Program-made: the position numbers and the translations under genes
Shown here: positions 53,806 through 64,000 of the stretch, in pieces
How positions within the stretch are numbered: position 1 is the stretch's first letter
Layout: each line of letters starts with the position of its first letter
NCBI GenBank assembly: GCA_037043455.1
Contig: JAWPHD010001824.1
Span: forward strand, 228,493 to 292,492
Origin: Cyrtodaria siliqua
Taxonomy: Eukaryota; Mollusca; Bivalvia; Adapedonta; Hiatellidae
Length of the DNA: 64,000 nt
Reading direction: 5' to 3'
The notes under the pieces: model-generated
Database searches by the model: none
What the model saw: the letters and a program-made list of their open reading frames with translations, nothing else
Told to the model about the DNA's origin: nothing

Positions 53806-55776
53806 TCATGAAGGAATTTGGTACGTATGATCATTTAATGTTTTTACATAGTCAGACTGACGATTATTCTTCTGTTGTCGATACCATCTATGGCGAGATT
53901 CCATGTTTCCACGTCGGGTAAGTTTTCGTGTGTGGTACGTTGGGTTTTTAGCATTCTTTCGGTGGCATCGCATGTCTTCACTTATTTTATGCAGTGCCTG
54001 TTTTGGTGCAGCTGATAAATATATTCCCATGTTTGCTAACTTCATAAGTAGAGCATCACACTGTCCGTTATTGTGCCGTAATATTGCTGAAGAACAGCGA
54101 CCTTCAAAATTTCTAGAGTAATTCACATTTTTTGGTACACTCTTTGATAATGAGGCATTGAATGATTCACATGATTGGGTGTTGTAGTTGTGTAATGTGT
54201 TTTCGAGCGCGTGTTCACCAAGTCTGATTTTCAAAACTTCCTCTAAAAGTAATTTATCACTTTCTGTCATTCTCAGCGTGGTAATCTTGTGTGGGCCCAA
54301 GAAAGCAGATCTCTCGAACCAGCACGTCTTTTGGCCGCCACTACAAACCAGAGAGTCCCGTCTACACTTACTACAGTCTCCATCATAGCAGAGGATTGTA
54401 GCTTTTACAGCTTTCTCTACGGTCTTAACCAGACACGGTAAGTTTCCACAGTGTTTAGTTATCGCACTTTTAAAGATGAGGCTACTTCTGGCCTTAACAT
54501 CCAATGCAAACACCTTTTGCAGTTTTTTCGAGTCATCTCTGGTTCTGCAACCCACAAACATCTCCCGGCTAAAAGTGGCTTTCATGCACTTTCGGGCCTG
54601 TGTCCGTGACAAGTGGATGGGATCACACTGTTGTGTTATTTCCATATCAGGAAAAAGGACCTTGTACGCTTCCTGAAACCCTTTTTGAGCTTTTGCGTCC
54701 TGATCGGTTGTTAGTATTGTCACTTTAATACCTTTCTCGCCAAGTCGTTTGGCTATCGACTTTTCCATCTCGTATTCGCTATGAGGTGCAACATCCGGAA
54801 TTGTGGCCGTGCACCCAGAGTGTCCACCAGGGCAGTTTACATCCACACCTTGTGTCCGTAAATATGCTCCAGCATAGCACAACTTATTTTCCACTTCGTA
54901 GTCCAGGATGAAGTGGTTTTCTGTCATTGACTCAGCAAACACACCGATTGCTTGGGATGCATTTTGGCCTGGCTTTGTTGCACTAACAATGGTTATGCTG
55001 TTGTACCGACCATCAAACGAACCATGGACCTCGCTACCATCGAGACCGTGCTCAACCAGAATATTTTGCAGTAATTTTTGCTTGTCCAGCATGTCCGCTT
55101 TGTTAATTTTTACTGTTTCTCTAGCCACCTTGTTAGCTGTCTTTTGCATCGCAGACTTGGCTGGAGGTGGAATGTTCATTGCAGCTATTACTACACGGGC
55201 CCGGGTATTGCCCATCGGTGTATCTTGAAGCCCAATTTGAAGTGATACATTCGTTGTTGCAGCATTTGGTCCTGGTAGAGATGTGGGGATTTCTTCGAAA
55301 AACTTGTATTCCCCTGATATGAAGTCACAGTGTTTACATGTAAACGTGTATTTCCATGCTAGTCCCCATTTCTTGTTCGAATGAATTTCATACTCGGAAT
55401 CTGAACATTGTGTAGTCTGGTGTTTCTTGTTGAGGTCATTTACTGCCTCCATCATTTTTCTGTTGCTGATAATACGGTTGCCATCAGTATCTCTTGAAAG
55501 CTCAATGTGTTTTTCCTTTTTTGCAGCAGCACTTGGGCGAAGCAATAGTGCATCCTGGTGACTGGTTGATACGAATGGTGATGTACACATCCCTGAATAT
55601 AACTCAGCTCGTTTTATTTTTCTGTCAGGAGGCGGTGATGAAACCATCGACTGCTCGTACCGTAAACCCTTGTTGTAAGGTATGCAGTTCTTCTGAAACA
55701 TTGCATGTTTCCTCTTTCTTTGGCCTTTAACCATTTTGGACTGAAGCAGTTGTGTTGCAACATGTACTATGACCAT
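53806..55776 (-). CDS. Mutator-like transposase, unit 7
   Basis: 656 residues, fully open. The single change is F78L in the N-terminal region. Confidence 0.78.
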   Translation of the reverse strand: MVIVHVATQLLQSKMVKGQRKRKHAMFQKNCIPYNKGLRYEQSMVSSPPPDRKIKRAELYSGMCTSPFVSTSHQDALLLRPSAAAKKEKHIELSRDTDGNRIISNRKMMEAVNDLNKKHQTTQCSDSEYEIHSNKKWGLAWKYTFTCKHCDFISGEYKFFEEIPTSLPGPNAATTNVSLQIGLQDTPMGNTRARVVIAAMNIPPPAKSAMQKTANKVARETVKINKADMLDKQKLLQNILVEHGLDGSEVHGSFDGRYNSITIVSATKPGQNASQAIGVFAESMTENHFILDYEVENKLCYAGAYLRTQGVDVNCPGGHSGCTATIPDVAPHSEYEMEKSIAKRLGEKGIKVTILTTDQDAKAQKGFQEAYKVLFPDMEITQQCDPIHLSRTQARKCMKATFSREMFVGCRTRDDSKKLQKVFALDVKARSSLIFKSAITKHCGNLPCLVKTVEKAVKATILCYDGDCSKCRRDSLVCSGGQKTCWFERSAFLGPHKITTLRMTESDKLLLEEVLKIRLGEHALENTLHNYNTQSCESFNASLSKSVPKNVNYSRNFEGRCSSAILRHNNGQCDALLMKLANMGIYLSAAPKQALHKISEDMRCHRKNAKNPTYHTRKLTRRGNMESRHRWYRQQKNNRQSDYVKTLNDHTYQIPS

Positions 55777-56528
55777 AACAACGTCATGTCATTTCCTGTA
55801 TGACGTTAGGCAAATGACGCGACGTCGTTTCCCGTACTAACTATTTATAGAAGTAATGAATTCAATTTAAAAATTGTCTCTCGGTATTCTTTAAAGAGTG
55901 ATTCATCGAATATTTTACGGAAAAATACAATTTGTTGTAGTATATTTTGTTTTACAAACAGCCATATTTTTTTCCTTATCCTAACTCGCATGGTAAGTTA
56001 ATATATTTTCAAAATGTGAATATTATTCACTTAATAGCTGCCAAATTTCAGTCATTTATCAAAACAAACAAAAATGTTATAACCATTTTAGAAATGTTAG
56101 TCCAGTGCGGACATAGTGCTATTTTGCAAAAAAAATGAAAATATGACCAAAACTAGATTGTCTATAAAAAAAAAACTCTCGACTTATTTCAATATATTTT
56201 ATGCTTGGTGTTAAGAGTATATCAGTACAAGTAAGGGCTAGTAACTTTTGACAATTTTTCAATTTTCTGGATTTCAGTAGAATTTTTCTCTTTCGGAAAA
56301 TATTTAAAAAAAAGTATACTTCTGATATTGTTCATATATATTTTTTTTTTTTTCATTCAAGTCAAGCTCACATATTGAAACTGACTTTTTTCATGTAGCA
56401 CTGATGATACATAGAAGATCCAATAATTTTTTTAAATTGTATCTAGCTTAACTTTGTTACATTTTCAATTTCAGTAGTGATGGTTACTAAAATCTAGGGG
56501 CTACTTTGGTTGAATTGACGCAGAGTCG

Positions 56529-56895
56529 ATGGGTGTATTGAAGTGTGAATGGCGGATACACTGTTGGAGTGACCGATTCCATATTTTGGATTCATCAGAG
56601 CTGAATGTTGGTGAGTACATATACCTACTTTCAATTCCAAAAAATTGCAGGATTGGTTCCATATAGGACTTGGACCGGTAACCAGACAGGTCAAAAGTTG
56701 AAAATGGTCGTACTCGAAAGAAGTACCATCAGAGGTGTTATTTGGGACTGTGTAATTGATTTAGTACATAAAAGAGGTAAGTATATTTACTGTTGTTGTT
56801 TTGAGGATAGATTTCCAAAGATATGGGTGCAAAAAGCAAAGGAATCGGTCATCAGAGTGCTGAGTGGTACTACTTTGTATGAGGTAAGATTTTAA
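56529..56895 (+). pseudogene. Frameshifted small ORF, unit 7/8
   Basis: An extra A in the CCAAAAAATTGCAG run (near 56639-56644) shifts the frame, leaving a 96-codon version from an alternative start. It also has S64R. Confidence 0.5.
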
Positions 56896-57404
56896 ACAAA
56901 ATGAGGTGCGGTTTGGCTGTTGTTGTCAAAAAAGGTCATCTACTTTCATTTTGAGTCAAATGCTGGTGCATAGAGCAGTTGTGGTCATTGTTGTTTTGCT
57001 ATTTTTGTGTTTTGTCGTCACGTATATACATTTTATTGGATATTTGAAGTGTCACGGAGCATTAGGGTAAGTGTTATTCTTTGTAGAGCTAACATTACGG
57101 TCTATGTGAAAATAATGGTGGTTCAAATCCTTTATGAAGACACCGGTATGTATATAAATCTGCTCATCTGAATGAAATGACTCAATTCAGCACTCAAACA
57201 ATATTTTTATCTTGAAAGGTAAGTGTCAATGCACAATTTGTGGACATTTCAAGTTCTTTATGTATTGAAAACAGCATTTAATGCCACTCGGAGAACCTCG
57301 GAGAACCTCAGAATCTTGGATTTTACCAAAAACAAGGTTTGTTGTTGATTTGTTTACATATGCAAATTAGAAATTAATACTCAGCCAGCTTCCAGAAGGT
57401 TGCA

Positions 57405-57788
57405 ATGGAGGTGCCTTATCAAGATTACATTAGAAAAAATCTTCTGCGAAAAACTCAACTGTCTGAGAATGGTCATTGTCAGTTATGGACTGGTGGGGCA
57501 AGCAAGGCTGGTTATGGACAGTGCCATTGGCTAGGACCCGATTGGAAGCGACAGAAAAGTTCATGTTTCGTACACAGGTTGGCCATGTGCTTGAAGTTGA
57601 AGACCATGGATCTTGGGCCCCGTGGCATGTGTGTTAGTCATTTATGTCACAACAAGTTGTGTTTAACAGCAGAACATCTGTCGCTTGAGCCCCAGGCTAT
57701 TAATAACCAGAGGGAAAGTTGCGTATCAGACAGGACTTGCCGGGGACATGGTGGACTTCCAAACTGCCTTCTACTCTTCAAGATTTAG
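57405..57788 (+). CDS. His-Me finger endonuclease, unit 8
   Basis: 127 residues, intact, no amino-acid change. Confidence 0.8.
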   Translation: MEVPYQDYIRKNLLRKTQLSENGHCQLWTGGASKAGYGQCHWLGPDWKRQKSSCFVHRLAMCLKLKTMDLGPRGMCVSHLCHNKLCLTAEHLSLEPQAINNQRESCVSDRTCRGHGGLPNCLLLFKI

Positions 57789-57802
57789 CTGGTATTAAAT
57801 CA

Positions 57803-58096
57803 TTCTTCTTCTTCTTCTTCTTCTTCTTCTTCTTCTTCTTCTTCTTCTTCTTCTTCTTCTTCTTCTTCCTTGCTTCTTCTTCTTCTTCTTCTTCTTCTTC
57901 TTCTTCTTCTTCTTCTTCTTGCTTCTTCTTATTGCTTCTTCTTATTGCTTCTTGCTTCTTTCTTCTTCTTGCTTCTTCTTCTTCTTGCTTCTTCTTCTTG
58001 ATTCTTTCTTCTTCTTCTTCTTCTTCTTCTTCTTCTTGCTTCTTCTTCTTCTTCTTCTTCTTCTTCTTCTTCTTCTTCTTCTTCTTCTTCTTCTTC
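57803..58096 (+). repeat. TTC/GAA tract, unit 8 (294 bp)
   Basis: Longest first block and short second block; doubled TTATTGC interruption. Confidence 0.95.
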
Positions 58097-58445
58097 AATT
58101 GATGGACTCAAAACATGCACATGAAATGCCATTGAAATTGCATGTTAAAATAGACCTAATATAGATTTCCAGTATTCTTGATTATGTTTACAAAAAAAAA
58201 GTTTAATCTAGTCACTGCGGCCATTGAATAATAAATACAAACTTGATACATATGTGAATTAAGAAAGCATAATTAAGGAAATATGTGCTTTGATCAGTTC
58301 ACATCTTTATCTTGAAGTTTGTCTTTATTATTCAACACCAACACTGACTTGTTAAACGTGTAAACATACTAAACTGGAAGTCCTATTTTAATTGCACTTT
58401 CATCTTGTGCCTGTAATATACAATTACGTTTGTTTGTGTTTTTAG

Positions 58446-58480
<35 letters not shown>

Positions 58481-58494
58481 ATGTCTGTCTGTCT

Positions 58495-58527
<33 letters not shown>

Positions 58528-58685
58528 CAGCATTTTGCTTGTTACTGGTATTTTAATGCAGAGAAATCAACAGAAAGTAAGTAAGTTTGAATTTTATTTT
58601 ATTAATTTTCTTTCCCTGTCATTCGGTTTAATATGTACAACAACAACAGAAGCACTGTTCAATGTTCAAATTCAGTGTAAATGCC

Positions 58686-60656
58686 TCATGAAGGAATTTG
58701 GTACGTATGATCATTTAATGTTTTTACATAGTCAGACTGACGATTATTCTTCTGTTGTCGATACCATCTATGGCGAGATTCCATGTTTCCACGTCGGGTA
58801 AGTTTTCGTGTGTGGTACGTTGGGTTTTTAGCATTCTTTCGGTGGCATCGCATGTCTTCACTTATTTTATGCAGTGCCTGTTTTGGTGCAGCTGATAAAT
58901 ATATTCCCATGTTTGCTAACTTCATAAGTAGAGCATCACACTGTCCGTTATTGTGCCGTAATATTGCTGAAGAACAGCGACCTTCAAAATTTCTAGAGTA
59001 ATTCACATTTTTTGGTACACTCTTTGATAATGAGGCATTGAATGATTCACATGATTGGGTGTTGTAGTTGTGTAATGTGTTTTCGAGCGCGTGTTCACCA
59101 AGTCTGATTTTCAAAACTTCCTCTAAAAGTAATTTATCACTTTCTGTCATTCTCAGCGTGGTAATCTTGTGTGGGCCCAAGAAAGCAGATCTCTCGAACC
59201 AGCACGTCTTTTGGCCGCCACTACAAACCAGAGAGTCCCGTCTACACTTACTACAGTCTCCATCATAGCAGAGGATTGTAGCTTTTACAGCTTTCTCTAC
59301 GGTCTTAACCAGACACGGTAAGTTTCCACAGTGTTTAGTTATCGCACTTTTAAAGATGAGGCTACTTCTGGCCTTAACATCCAATGCAAACACCTTTTGC
59401 AGTTTTTTCGAGTCATCTCTGGTTCTGCAACCCACAAACATCTCCCGGCTAAAAGTGGCTTTCATGCACTTTCGGGCCTGTGTCCGTGACAAGTGGATGG
59501 GATCACACTGTTGTGTTATTTCCATATCAGGAAAAAGGACCTTGTACGCTTCCTGAAACCCTTTTTGAGCTTTTGCGTCCTGATCGGTTGTTAGTATTGT
59601 CACTTTAATACCTTTCTCGCCAAGTCGTTTGGCTATCGACTTTTCCATCTCGTATTCGCTATGAGGTGCAACATCCGGAATTGTGGCCGTGCACCCAGAG
59701 TGTCCACCAGGGCAGTTTACATCCACACCTTGTGTCCGTAAATATGCTCCAGCATAGCACAACTTATTTTCCACTTCGTAGTCCAGGATGAAGTGGTTTT
59801 CTGTCATTGACTCAGCAAACACACCGATTGCTTGGGATGCATTTTGGCCTGGCTTTGTTGCACTAACAATGGTTATGCTGTTGTACCGACCATCAAACGA
59901 ACCATGGACCTCGCTACCATCGAGACCGTGCTCAACAAGAATATTTTGCAGTAATTTTTGCTTGTCCAGCATGTCCGCTTTGTTAATTTTTACTGTTTCT
60001 CTAGCCACCTTGTTAGCTGTCTTTTGCATCGCAGACTTGGCTGGAGGTGGAATGTTCATTGCAGCTATTACTACACGGGCCCGGGTATTGCCCATCGGTG
60101 TATCTTGAAGCCCAATTTGAAGTGATACATTCGTTGTTGCAGCATTTGGTCCTGGTAGAGATGTGGGGATTTCTTCGAAAAACTTGTATTCCCCTGATAT
60201 GAAGTCACAGTGTTTACATGTAAACGTGTATTTCCATGCTAGTCCCCATTTCTTGTTCGAATGAATTTCATACTCGGAATCTGAACATTGTGTAGTCTGG
60301 TGTTTCTTGTTGAGGTCATTTACTGCCTCCATCATTTTTCTGTTGCTGATAATACGGTTGCCATCAGTATCTCTTGAAAGCTCAATGTGTTTTTCCTTTT
60401 TTGCAGCAGCACTTGGGCGAAGAAATAGTGCATCCTGGTGACTGGTTGATACGAATGGTGATGTACACATCCCTGAATATAACTCAGCTCGTTTTATTTT
60501 TCTGTCAGGAGGCGGTGATGAAACCATCGACTGCTCGTACCGTAAACCCTTGTTGTAAGGTATGCAGTTCTTCTGAAACATTGCATGTTTCCTCTTTCTT
60601 TGGCCTTTAACCATTTTGGACTGAAGCAGTTGTGTTGCAACATGTACTATGACCAT
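58686..60656 (-). CDS. Mutator-like transposase, unit 8
   Basis: 656 residues, fully open, same protein as units 1 and 3. One silent change lies near 59937. Confidence 0.78.
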   Translation of the reverse strand: MVIVHVATQLLQSKMVKGQRKRKHAMFQKNCIPYNKGLRYEQSMVSSPPPDRKIKRAELYSGMCTSPFVSTSHQDALFLRPSAAAKKEKHIELSRDTDGNRIISNRKMMEAVNDLNKKHQTTQCSDSEYEIHSNKKWGLAWKYTFTCKHCDFISGEYKFFEEIPTSLPGPNAATTNVSLQIGLQDTPMGNTRARVVIAAMNIPPPAKSAMQKTANKVARETVKINKADMLDKQKLLQNILVEHGLDGSEVHGSFDGRYNSITIVSATKPGQNASQAIGVFAESMTENHFILDYEVENKLCYAGAYLRTQGVDVNCPGGHSGCTATIPDVAPHSEYEMEKSIAKRLGEKGIKVTILTTDQDAKAQKGFQEAYKVLFPDMEITQQCDPIHLSRTQARKCMKATFSREMFVGCRTRDDSKKLQKVFALDVKARSSLIFKSAITKHCGNLPCLVKTVEKAVKATILCYDGDCSKCRRDSLVCSGGQKTCWFERSAFLGPHKITTLRMTESDKLLLEEVLKIRLGEHALENTLHNYNTQSCESFNASLSKSVPKNVNYSRNFEGRCSSAILRHNNGQCDALLMKLANMGIYLSAAPKQALHKISEDMRCHRKNAKNPTYHTRKLTRRGNMESRHRWYRQQKNNRQSDYVKTLNDHTYQIPS

Positions 60657-61407
60657 AACAACGTCATGTCATTTCCTGTATGACGTTAGGCAAATGACGC
60701 GACGTCGTTTCCCGTACTAACTATTTATAGAAGTAATGAATTCAATTTAAAAATTGTCTCTCGGTATTCTTTAAAGAGTGATTCATCGAATATTTTACGG
60801 AAAAATACAATTTTTTGTAGTATATTTTGTTTTACAAACAGCCATATTTTTTTCCTTATCCTAACTCGCATGGTAAGTTAATATATTTTCAAAATGTGAA
60901 TATTATTCACTTAATAGCTGCCAAATTTCAGTCATTTATCAAAACAAACAAAAATGTTATAACCATTTTAGAAATGTTAGTCCAGTGCGGACATAGTGCT
61001 ATTTTGCAAAAAAATTGAAAATATGACCAAAACTAGATTGTCTATAAAAAAAAAAATCTCGACTTATTTCAATATATTTTATGCTTGGTGTTAAGAGTAT
61101 ATCAGTACAAGTAAGGGCTAGTAACTTTTGACAATTTTTCAATTTCTGGATTTCAGTAGAATTTTTCTCTTTCGGAAAATATTTAAAAAAAGTATACTTC
61201 TGATATTGTTCATATATATATATTTTTTTTTTCATTCAAGTCAAGCTCACATATTGAAACTGACTTTTTTCATGTAGCACTGATGATACATAGAAGATCC
61301 AATAATTTTTTTAAATTGTATCTAGCTTAACTTTGTTACATTTTCAATTTCAGTAGTGATGGTTACTAAAATCTAGGGGCTACTTTGGTTGAATTGACGC
61401 AGAGTCG

Positions 61408-61773
61408 ATGGGTGTATTGAAGTGTGAATGGCGGATACACTGTTGGAGTGACCGATTCCATATTTTGGATTCATCAGAGCTGAATGTTGGTGAGTACATA
61501 TACCTACTTTCAATTCCAAAAATTGCAGGATTGGTTCCATATAGGACTTGGACCGGTAACCAGACAGGTCAAAAGTTGAAAATGGTCGTACTCGAAAGTA
61601 GTACCATCAGAGGTGTTATTTGGGACTGTGTAATTGATTTAGTACATAAAAGAGGTAAGTATATTTACTGTTGTTGTTTTGAGGATAGATTTCCAAAGAT
61701 ATGGGTGCAAAAAGCAAAGGAATCGGTCATCAGAGTGCTGAGTGGTACTACTTTGTATGAGGTAAGATTTTAA
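61408..61773 (+). CDS. Small ORF of unknown function, unit 8/9
   Basis: Intact 121-codon copy with Lys84. Confidence 0.35.
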   Translation: MGVLKCEWRIHCWSDRFHILDSSELNVGEYIYLLSIPKIAGLVPYRTWTGNQTGQKLKMVVLESSTIRGVIWDCVIDLVHKRGKYIYCCCFEDRFPKIWVQKAKESVIRVLSGTTLYEVRF

Positions 61774-62282
61774 ACAAAATGAGGTGCGGTTTGGCTGTTG
61801 TTGTCAAAAAAGGTCATCTACTTTCATTTTGAGTCAAATGCTGGTGCATAGAGCAGTTGTGGTCATTGTTGTTTTGCTATTTTTGTGTTTTGTCGTCACG
61901 TATATACATTTTATTGGATATTTGAAGTGTCACGGAGCATTAGGGTAAGTGTTATTCTTTGTAGAGCTAACATTACGGTCTATGTGAAAATAATGGTGGT
62001 TCAAATCCTTTATGAAGACACCGGTATGTATATAAATCTGCTCATCTGAATGAAATGACTCAATTCAGCACTCAAACAATATTTTTATCTTGAAAGGTAA
62101 GTGTCAATGCACAATTTGTGGACATTTCAAGTTCTTTATGTATTGAAAAGAGCATTTAATGCCACTCGGAGAACCTCGGAGAACCTCAGAATCTTGGATT
62201 TTACCAAAAACAAGGTTTGTTGTTGATTTGTTTACATATGCAAATTAGAAATTAATACTCAGCCAGCTTCCAGAAGGTTGCA

Positions 62283-62675
62283 ATGGAGGTGCCTTATCAA
62301 GATTACATTAGAAAAAATCTTCTGCGAAAAACTCAACTGTCTGAGAATGGTCATTGTCAGTTATGGACTGGTGGGGCAAGCAAGGCTGGTTATGGACAGT
62401 GCCATTGGCTAGGACCCGATTGGAAGCGACAGAAAAGTTCATGTTTCGTACACAGGTTGGCCATGTGCTTGAAGTTGAAGACCATGGATCTTGGGCCCCG
62501 TGGCATGTGTGTTAGTCATTTATGTCACAACAAGTTGTGTTTAACAGCAGAACATCTGTCGCTTGAGCCCCAGGCTATTAATAACCAGAGGGAAAGTTGC
62601 GTATCAGACAGGACTTGCCGGGACATGGTGGACTTCCAAACTGCCTTCTACTCTTCAAGATTTAGCTGGTATTAA
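62283..62675 (+). pseudogene. Frameshifted His-Me finger endonuclease, unit 9
   Basis: One G is missing from CCGGGGACATGG (about 62619), so residues after C112 differ (RDMVDFQTAF onward, 130 codons). Catalytic H79 and N100 and the first zinc site remain, but H115 and C121 of the proposed second zinc cluster are lost. Confidence 0.75.
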
Positions 62676-62679
62676 ATCA

Positions 62680-62966
62680 TTCTTCGTCTTCTTCTTCTTC
62701 TTCTTCTTCTTCTTCTTCTTCTTCTTCTTCTTCTTCCTTGCTTCTTCTTCTTCTTCTTCTTCTTCTTCTTCTTCTTCTTCTTCTTCTTCTTCTTCTTCTT
62801 CTTCTTCTTCTTGCTTCTTCTTCTTGCTTCTTCTTATTGCTTCTTGCTTCTTTCTTCTTCTTGCTTCTTCTTCTTCTTGCTTCTTCTTCTTGATTCTTTC
62901 TTCTTCTTCTTCTTCTTCTTCTTCTTCTTCTTCTTCTTCTTCTTCTTCTTCTTCTTCTTCTTCTTC
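62680..62966 (+). repeat. TTC/GAA tract, unit 9 (287 bp)
   Basis: A private TTCGTC near the start, and the last GCTTC interruption has been lost, giving one long terminal block. Confidence 0.95.
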
Positions 62967-63352
62967 AATTGATGGACTCAAAACATGCACATGAAATGCC
63001 ATTGAAATTGCATGTTAAAATAGACCTAATATAGATTTCCAGTATTCTTGATTATGTTTACAAAAAAAAAGTTTAATCTAGTCACTGCGGCCATTGAATA
63101 ATAAATACAAACTTGATACATATGTGAATTAAGAAAGCATAATTAAGGAAATATGTGCTTTGATCAGTTCACATCTTTATCTTGAAGTTTGTCTTTATTA
63201 TTCAACACCAACACTGACTTGTTAAACGTGTAAACATACTAAACTGGAAGTCCTATTTTAATTGCACTTTCATCTTGTGCCTGTAATATACAATTACGTT
63301 TGTTTGTGTTTTTAGTGTCTGTCTGTCTGTCTGTCTGTATGTCTGTCTGTCT

Positions 63353-63385
<33 letters not shown>

Positions 63386-63543
63386 CAGCATTTTGCTTGT
63401 TACTGGTATTTTAATGCAGAGAAATCAACAGAAAGTAAGTAAGTTTGAATTTTATTTTATTAATTTTCTTTCCCTGTCATTCGGTTTAATATGTACAACA
63501 ACAACAGAAGCACTGTTCAATGTTCAAATTCAGTGTAAATGCC

Positions 63544-64000
63544 TCATGAAGGAATTTGGTACGTATGATCATTTAATGTTTTTACATAGTCAGACTGACG
63601 ATTATTCTTCTGTTGTCGATACCATCTATGGCGAGATTCCATGTTTCCACGTCGGGTAAGTTTTCGTGTGTGGTACGTTGGGTTTTTAGCATTCTTTCGG
63701 TGGCATCGCATGTCTTCACTTATTTTATGCAGTGCCTGTTTTGGTGCAGCTGATAAATATATTCCCATGTTTGCTAACTTCATAAGTAGAGCATCACACT
63801 GTCCGTTATTGTGCCGTAATATTGCTGAAGAACAGCGACCTTCAAAATTTCTAGAGTAATTCACATTTTTTGGTACACTCTTTGATAATGAGGCATTGAA
63901 TGATTCACATGATTGGGTGTTGTAGTTGTGTAATGTGTTTTCGAGCGCGTGTTTCACCAAGTCTGATTTTCAAAACTTCCTCTAAAAGTAATTTATCACT
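63544..64000 (-). pseudogene. Partial, frameshifted Mutator-like transposase, unit 9
   Basis: The C-terminal part matches the other copies up to about residue 521. There an extra T (GTGTTTCACC versus GTGTTCACC, near 63950-63954) shifts the frame. The N-terminal part lies beyond the window. Confidence 0.75.

Larger units (their letters stand above)
51771..56665 (+). repeat. Array unit 7 (4895 bp, longest)
   Basis: Complete unit, sharing microsatellite structure with units 6 and 8. Confidence 0.95.
56666..61543 (+). repeat. Array unit 8 (4878 bp)
   Basis: Complete unit. It shares AAAAATCTCGAC (near 61050) with unit 1. It has small indels of its own near 61144 and 61185. Confidence 0.95.
22640..64000 (+). 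mobile_element. Head-to-tail tandem array of a 4.85-kb transposase/endonuclease unit
   Basis: Eight units complete by length and a partial ninth follow one another in the same orientation without spacer. Using the left junction as phase, units start at 22640, 27487, 32355, 37199, 42031, 46878, 51771, 56666 and 61544, with lengths 4847, 4868, 4844, 4832, 4847, 4893, 4895 and 4878. Differences outside microsatellites are rare single bases. Each unit carries a small ORF and a His-Me endonuclease on plus, a GAA/TTC tract, and a convergent transposase on minus. I could not find terminal inverted repeats or target duplications for a single unit by eye. The array runs off the right end of the window. 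Confidence 0.95.
61544..64000 (+). repeat. Array unit 9 (partial, cut by window end)
   Basis: The first 2457 bp of a further unit. It carries the CTGTATGT marker of units 6-8 but a different TTC interruption pattern, and small indels in both main genes. Confidence 0.95.

Noticed and set aside
22640..64000. Whole array as an assembly duplication artefact
   Set aside because: Units differ in tract lengths, microsatellite structure and private substitutions, which a copied contig would not show. Copy number may still be imprecise.

Overview
This is a window of animal nuclear DNA, most likely from a mollusc and perhaps a bivalve. The sequence is AT-rich. It contains a four-exon gene with GT-AG introns and animal fatty-acid-binding-protein intron phases, a non-LTR retrotransposon, many short inverted-repeat elements, a tRNA-derived SINE-like head and long microsatellites. 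The mollusc assignment is an inference from the repeat style. No bacterial operons, rRNA genes or CRISPR arrays were seen.

Region 1 (about 1-15 kb) is occupied by one host gene on the minus strand. It is a fatty-acid-binding-protein (FABP)-like gene whose four coding exons lie at 14868-14772, 4409-4231, 1978-1865 and 1167-1117. The exons join in frame to 146 residues and have the classic FABP intron phases (1, 0, 0). Its introns have filled with mobile DNA: a degraded LINE (about 7.56-10.98 kb), a second LINE 3' fragment (about 4.64-5.15 kb), several hairpin or TIR elements (some within 20-50 bp of splice sites), a 34-bp minisatellite and a 51-bp triplicate repeat.

Region 2 (about 15-22.6 kb) is mostly intergenic repeats. 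It holds a TIR element at 18.27-18.71 kb, a 91-bp duplicate, and a 1.29-kb nearly perfect foldback element (20392-21678) flanked by an 8-bp target-site duplication. Two segments, 16476-16576 and 18856-18966, look like exons of an unidentified plus-strand transcript.

Region 3 (22640 to the end, over 41 kb) is a head-to-tail tandem array of about 4.85-kb units: eight complete by length plus a partial ninth that runs off the window. Each unit carries (i) a small plus-strand ORF of unknown function, (ii) a plus-strand 127-aa His-Me finger endonuclease whose catalytic and first zinc-site residues match the spacing of the homing enzyme I-PpoI, (iii) a roughly 290-bp GAA/TTC tract, and (iv) a convergent minus-strand 656-aa Mutator-like (MULE-type) transposase. 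The transposase frame is open in seven of the eight complete units. Units are nearly identical outside the microsatellites, and shared variants define subgroups along the array. The pairing of a DNA transposase with an I-PpoI-type endonuclease inside a homogenised macrosatellite is the most unusual feature of the window.
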